From the NCBI RefSeq assembly GCF_900114615.1, contig NZ_FOTS01000004.1, forward strand, positions 100,245 through 164,244: 64,000 nt of DNA, written 5' to 3'. The stretch comes from Pelosinus propionicus DSM 13327 (GTDB lineage: Bacteria; Bacillota; Negativicutes; DSM-13327). The position numbers and the translations under genes are program-made. Below are positions 61,995-64,000 of the stretch, one piece after another; positions within the stretch are counted from its first letter, which is position 1, and each line of letters begins with the position of its first letter. The notes below the pieces were generated by a model, which saw only the letters and a list, made by a program, of their open reading frames with translations, did no database searches and was not told where the DNA came from.

Positions 61995-63692
61995 CTATAC
62001 CTTAAACTTTTTGACAATCTCCATCATTTCGGTTGCTAACTGAGCTAATTTGGCTGCATTAGTATCTATCTCATGCATACCAGCAGTTTGTTCTTCAGCC
62101 GAAGCTGCGACAACTTCAGAACTTGCTGAAGTAGCATGGGCTACCGTTGTAATATTTTCTACACTGGCTACGACTGTCTGAATTCCCAGGGACGTCTCAT
62201 GCATAGAAGCTGCTACATGTTCAATCTCATTCTTTACCATATCCATTTTTTCTATAATTACATCAAACCCTTTCTGCGTTGCAATTGCAGAACTTTTTCC
62301 CTTGTCAACTTCCTGGTTTGCTTTCTTTACAGTAGAAACGGCAAAAATGATATCATTGCCCATATTATCAATAATTTTAGCAATTTCATCAGTCGCGCCA
62401 GCACTTTGTTCCGCGAGCTTTCGTACTTCTTCAGCCACTACGGCAAAACCACGACCTGCTTCTCCTGCGCGCGCTGCTTCAATAGCAGCATTTAACGCTA
62501 AAAGATTGGTCTGGGCTGCAATGCTGTTAATTAAATCCACAATACCCTTTATCTTTATCGATCCTTGATCTAAGTTAGTGGTAACTGTCGTAATCTGATC
62601 CATAGAAGCAGTAATCGATTCATTTTGGGTAACGGTTTGTGATAGCAGTTCCATTGCTCTCGCCGCCTCTACTACAGCATTCTGAGCATTATTATTGGCC
62701 TCTGCTGTACTAGCATTGATTTCTTCTGAGCTTGCTGAGATTTCTTCCATCGTAGCTGAAATATTACTAATATTATCTGCATTCTGAGAAGAACCAGCAG
62801 CAATGTTGGTTACACTTTCAGCTACAGTTTCTACTGCTTTTAATTGTTCACTCACAGAATCACTTAATTCAATACTCGTTGAACTTAAGATTTGGCTGCT
62901 GTTTGTAACCTGGGAAACAAAACCTTTAAGAGATTTCTTCATCTCAATAACAATGTATCCCATATCACCAATTTCATCATTACGCGTAGGATAAACATCT
63001 TTACCTGTAAGGTTCAGATTACCCACCTCAGCTAATTCATTATTAATATTTTTAAGTCTTCTGGCCAGGTTTCTGCTATACCAAATAGCCATACAGACCA
63101 CAATACAGGCTATAACGATGCTATAGATAAGAGCATTTGCTCCAGTAGCTGTTGCATCCTGCAGCACAGCATTGGCTCTTTCGCTTATGTATTTTTGCTG
63201 CTGGGTATCCAACTTACGAAATTGATCATCAATATCTTTTACTAAATTTCGCCCTTGTGTTGTGAGCTGTGTTAGATTAGGAGCATTTGCCTTCTTAGCT
63301 GCAATAACTTTATCACCTAATACTACATAATCATTTACTAACTTGGCGAGCAGAATTCCATCTTCTCTTGTATCTGCCACCTTGGAAGTATCGCTAAATT
63401 CTTTGGCTAATTCACTACTCTTCTTAATCTTTTCACGATATCCCTGCTCATAAACCGCACCATCAGGATAAAAGAGAAAACCTCGCATATCAAGCAATGC
63501 TCCCGTAAATTCTAAATGACCTGCCTTTACGAGATTAGCGCTTGTTACATTATGCTTCACCAATTCTTCGGTGGTCTGACCGCTTGATTTAAGCTTATAG
63601 ACGGTGAACCCCAATACAGATACTAATAAAAATATAACGAGAATGAACATACAGGTAAGTTGCAATACAATCGGTAGCCTTTTCTTTTCCAT
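61995..63692 (-). CDS. Methyl-accepting chemotaxis protein with helical-bundle sensor
   Basis: 565 aa: TM1 (about 10-30), a 4-helix-bundle type extracellular domain (about 35-185), TM2 (about 188-208), HAMP (about 210-262), and a signalling domain with [20 protein letters not shown] and EVRKLAEQS. Ligand unknown. TGGAGG precedes the ATG. Monocistronic with its own terminator. Confidence 0.93.
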   Translation of the reverse strand: MEKKRLPIVLQLTCMFILVIFLLVSVLGFTVYKLKSSGQTTEELVKHNVTSANLVKAGHLEFTGALLDMRGFLFYPDGAVYEQGYREKIKKSSELAKEFSDTSKVADTREDGILLAKLVNDYVVLGDKVIAAKKANAPNLTQLTTQGRNLVKDIDDQFRKLDTQQQKYISERANAVLQDATATGANALIYSIVIACIVVCMAIWYSRNLARRLKNINNELAEVGNLNLTGKDVYPTRNDEIGDMGYIVIEMKKSLKGFVSQVTNSSQILSSTSIELSDSVSEQLKAVETVAESVTNIAAGSSQNADNISNISATMEEISASSEEINASTAEANNNAQNAVVEAARAMELLSQTVTQNESITASMDQITTVTTNLDQGSIKIKGIVDLINSIAAQTNLLALNAAIEAARAGEAGRGFAVVAEEVRKLAEQSAGATDEIAKIIDNMGNDIIFAVSTVKKANQEVDKGKSSAIATQKGFDVIIEKMDMVKNEIEHVAASMHETSLGIQTVVASVENITTVAHATSASSEVVAASAEEQTAGMHEIDTNAAKLAQLATEMMEIVKKFKV

Positions 63693-63868
63693 TTATTTTC
63701 ATACCTCCATTTAGATAAAAGTTCGAAAACTCTCTCTATTCTCTTTTTTCTAAATTTACCTATATTAAGTTATATTCTATACAAAATTACATAATCCTCC
63801 AATTATTACATGAATTGTCCATTATTTTGATCTAATTTGTCAGATTAAATCCTAACAAAAAACAAGAA

Positions 63869-63895
63869 AACCTCACGTTGTTAAAACGTGAGGTT
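63869..63895 (-). terminator. Terminator of the tRNA cluster
   Basis: The stem AACCTCACGTT / AACGTGAGGTT is followed on the minus strand by TTCTTGTTTTTTG; the remainder of 63693-63868 is AT-rich promoter space for the chemoreceptor. Confidence 0.82.
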
Positions 63896-63905
63896 CATTT
63901 TCGAT

Positions 63906-63981
<76 letters not shown>

Positions 63982-63986
63982 GAATT

Positions 63987-64000
63987 TGGTGACCCGTGGG
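63987..64000 (-). tRNA. 3' end of a further tRNA, cut by the window edge
   Basis: TGGTGACCCGTGGG begins with an encoded CCA (minus strand) and an acceptor-like stretch 5 bases from tRNA-Val. Too short to assign the amino acid. Confidence 0.6.

Overview
The window looks like chromosome of a low-GC, spore-forming anaerobic Firmicute with a diderm-type gene repertoire, most likely Negativicutes/Sporomusaceae (Pelosinus-like). This is inference from gene content: B12-dependent ethanolamine ammonia-lyase under EutVW antitermination, cache chemoreceptors, a c-di-GMP-I riboswitch, RtcB/PrfH RNA repair and a YjcZ-like small protein. No ribosomal RNA is present to settle it.

Layout. 1-6.8 kb (minus): an Fbp/Afu-type ABC importer (binding lipoprotein, ATPase, double-length permease), a YesM kinase, a YesN/AraC regulator broken by one base, and a HAD phosphatase cut by the window edge. 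6.9-9.0 kb: a MocR regulator divergent from a flavin/PNPOx-fold protein. 9.1-16.7 kb (minus): an ethanolamine operon eutW-eutV-permease-eutA-eutB-eutC with two ANTAR-type hairpin/terminator elements. 16.7-19.0 kb (minus): rtcB-prfH plus a coupled 47-codon gene, behind a consensus promoter and a roughly 350-nt structured leader. 19-24.5 kb: small membrane/secreted proteins, marR-MFS, a DMT transporter with ketopantoate reductase, and a 35-aa zinc-ribbon gene. 25-31 kb: a 1269-aa carbamoyltransferase-methyltransferase fusion and a PAS histidine kinase. 31-34.9 kb: an MFS pump, a DnaA-box cluster, a YkuD transpeptidase and three single-TM microproteins.

34.9-56.7 kb is a layered integration hotspot on tRNA-Gly(CCC). 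It holds a prophage lysis remnant (holin, amidase, spanin-like protein), small phage-like genes and a repressor with four operators. Next come two tRNA 3'-end remnants flanking an FAD oxidase and a thioesterase. Last is a 15-kb integrative element bounded by 85-bp copies of the tRNA-Gly 3' half. The element carries a tyrosine integrase, an excisionase, an XRE repressor, a RHH relaxosome protein, a coupling protein, a MobF relaxase, TrbJ- and TrbL-like subunits, a two-gene SLATT cassette (candidate defence system) and orphan antitoxin-like genes. No VirB4 ATPase is visible, so it looks mobilizable rather than self-transmissible.

56.7-64 kb (minus): tRNA-Gly, then an operon of a 49-aa protein, a GAF-GGDEF diguanylate cyclase and a cache chemoreceptor behind a c-di-GMP-I riboswitch. 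A PAS/PucR-type regulator, a second chemoreceptor and the end of a tRNA cluster (Val plus a partial tRNA) follow.

Two apparent single-base frameshifts at homopolymers (about 640 and 37260) mean base-level accuracy should be checked before those genes are called dead.
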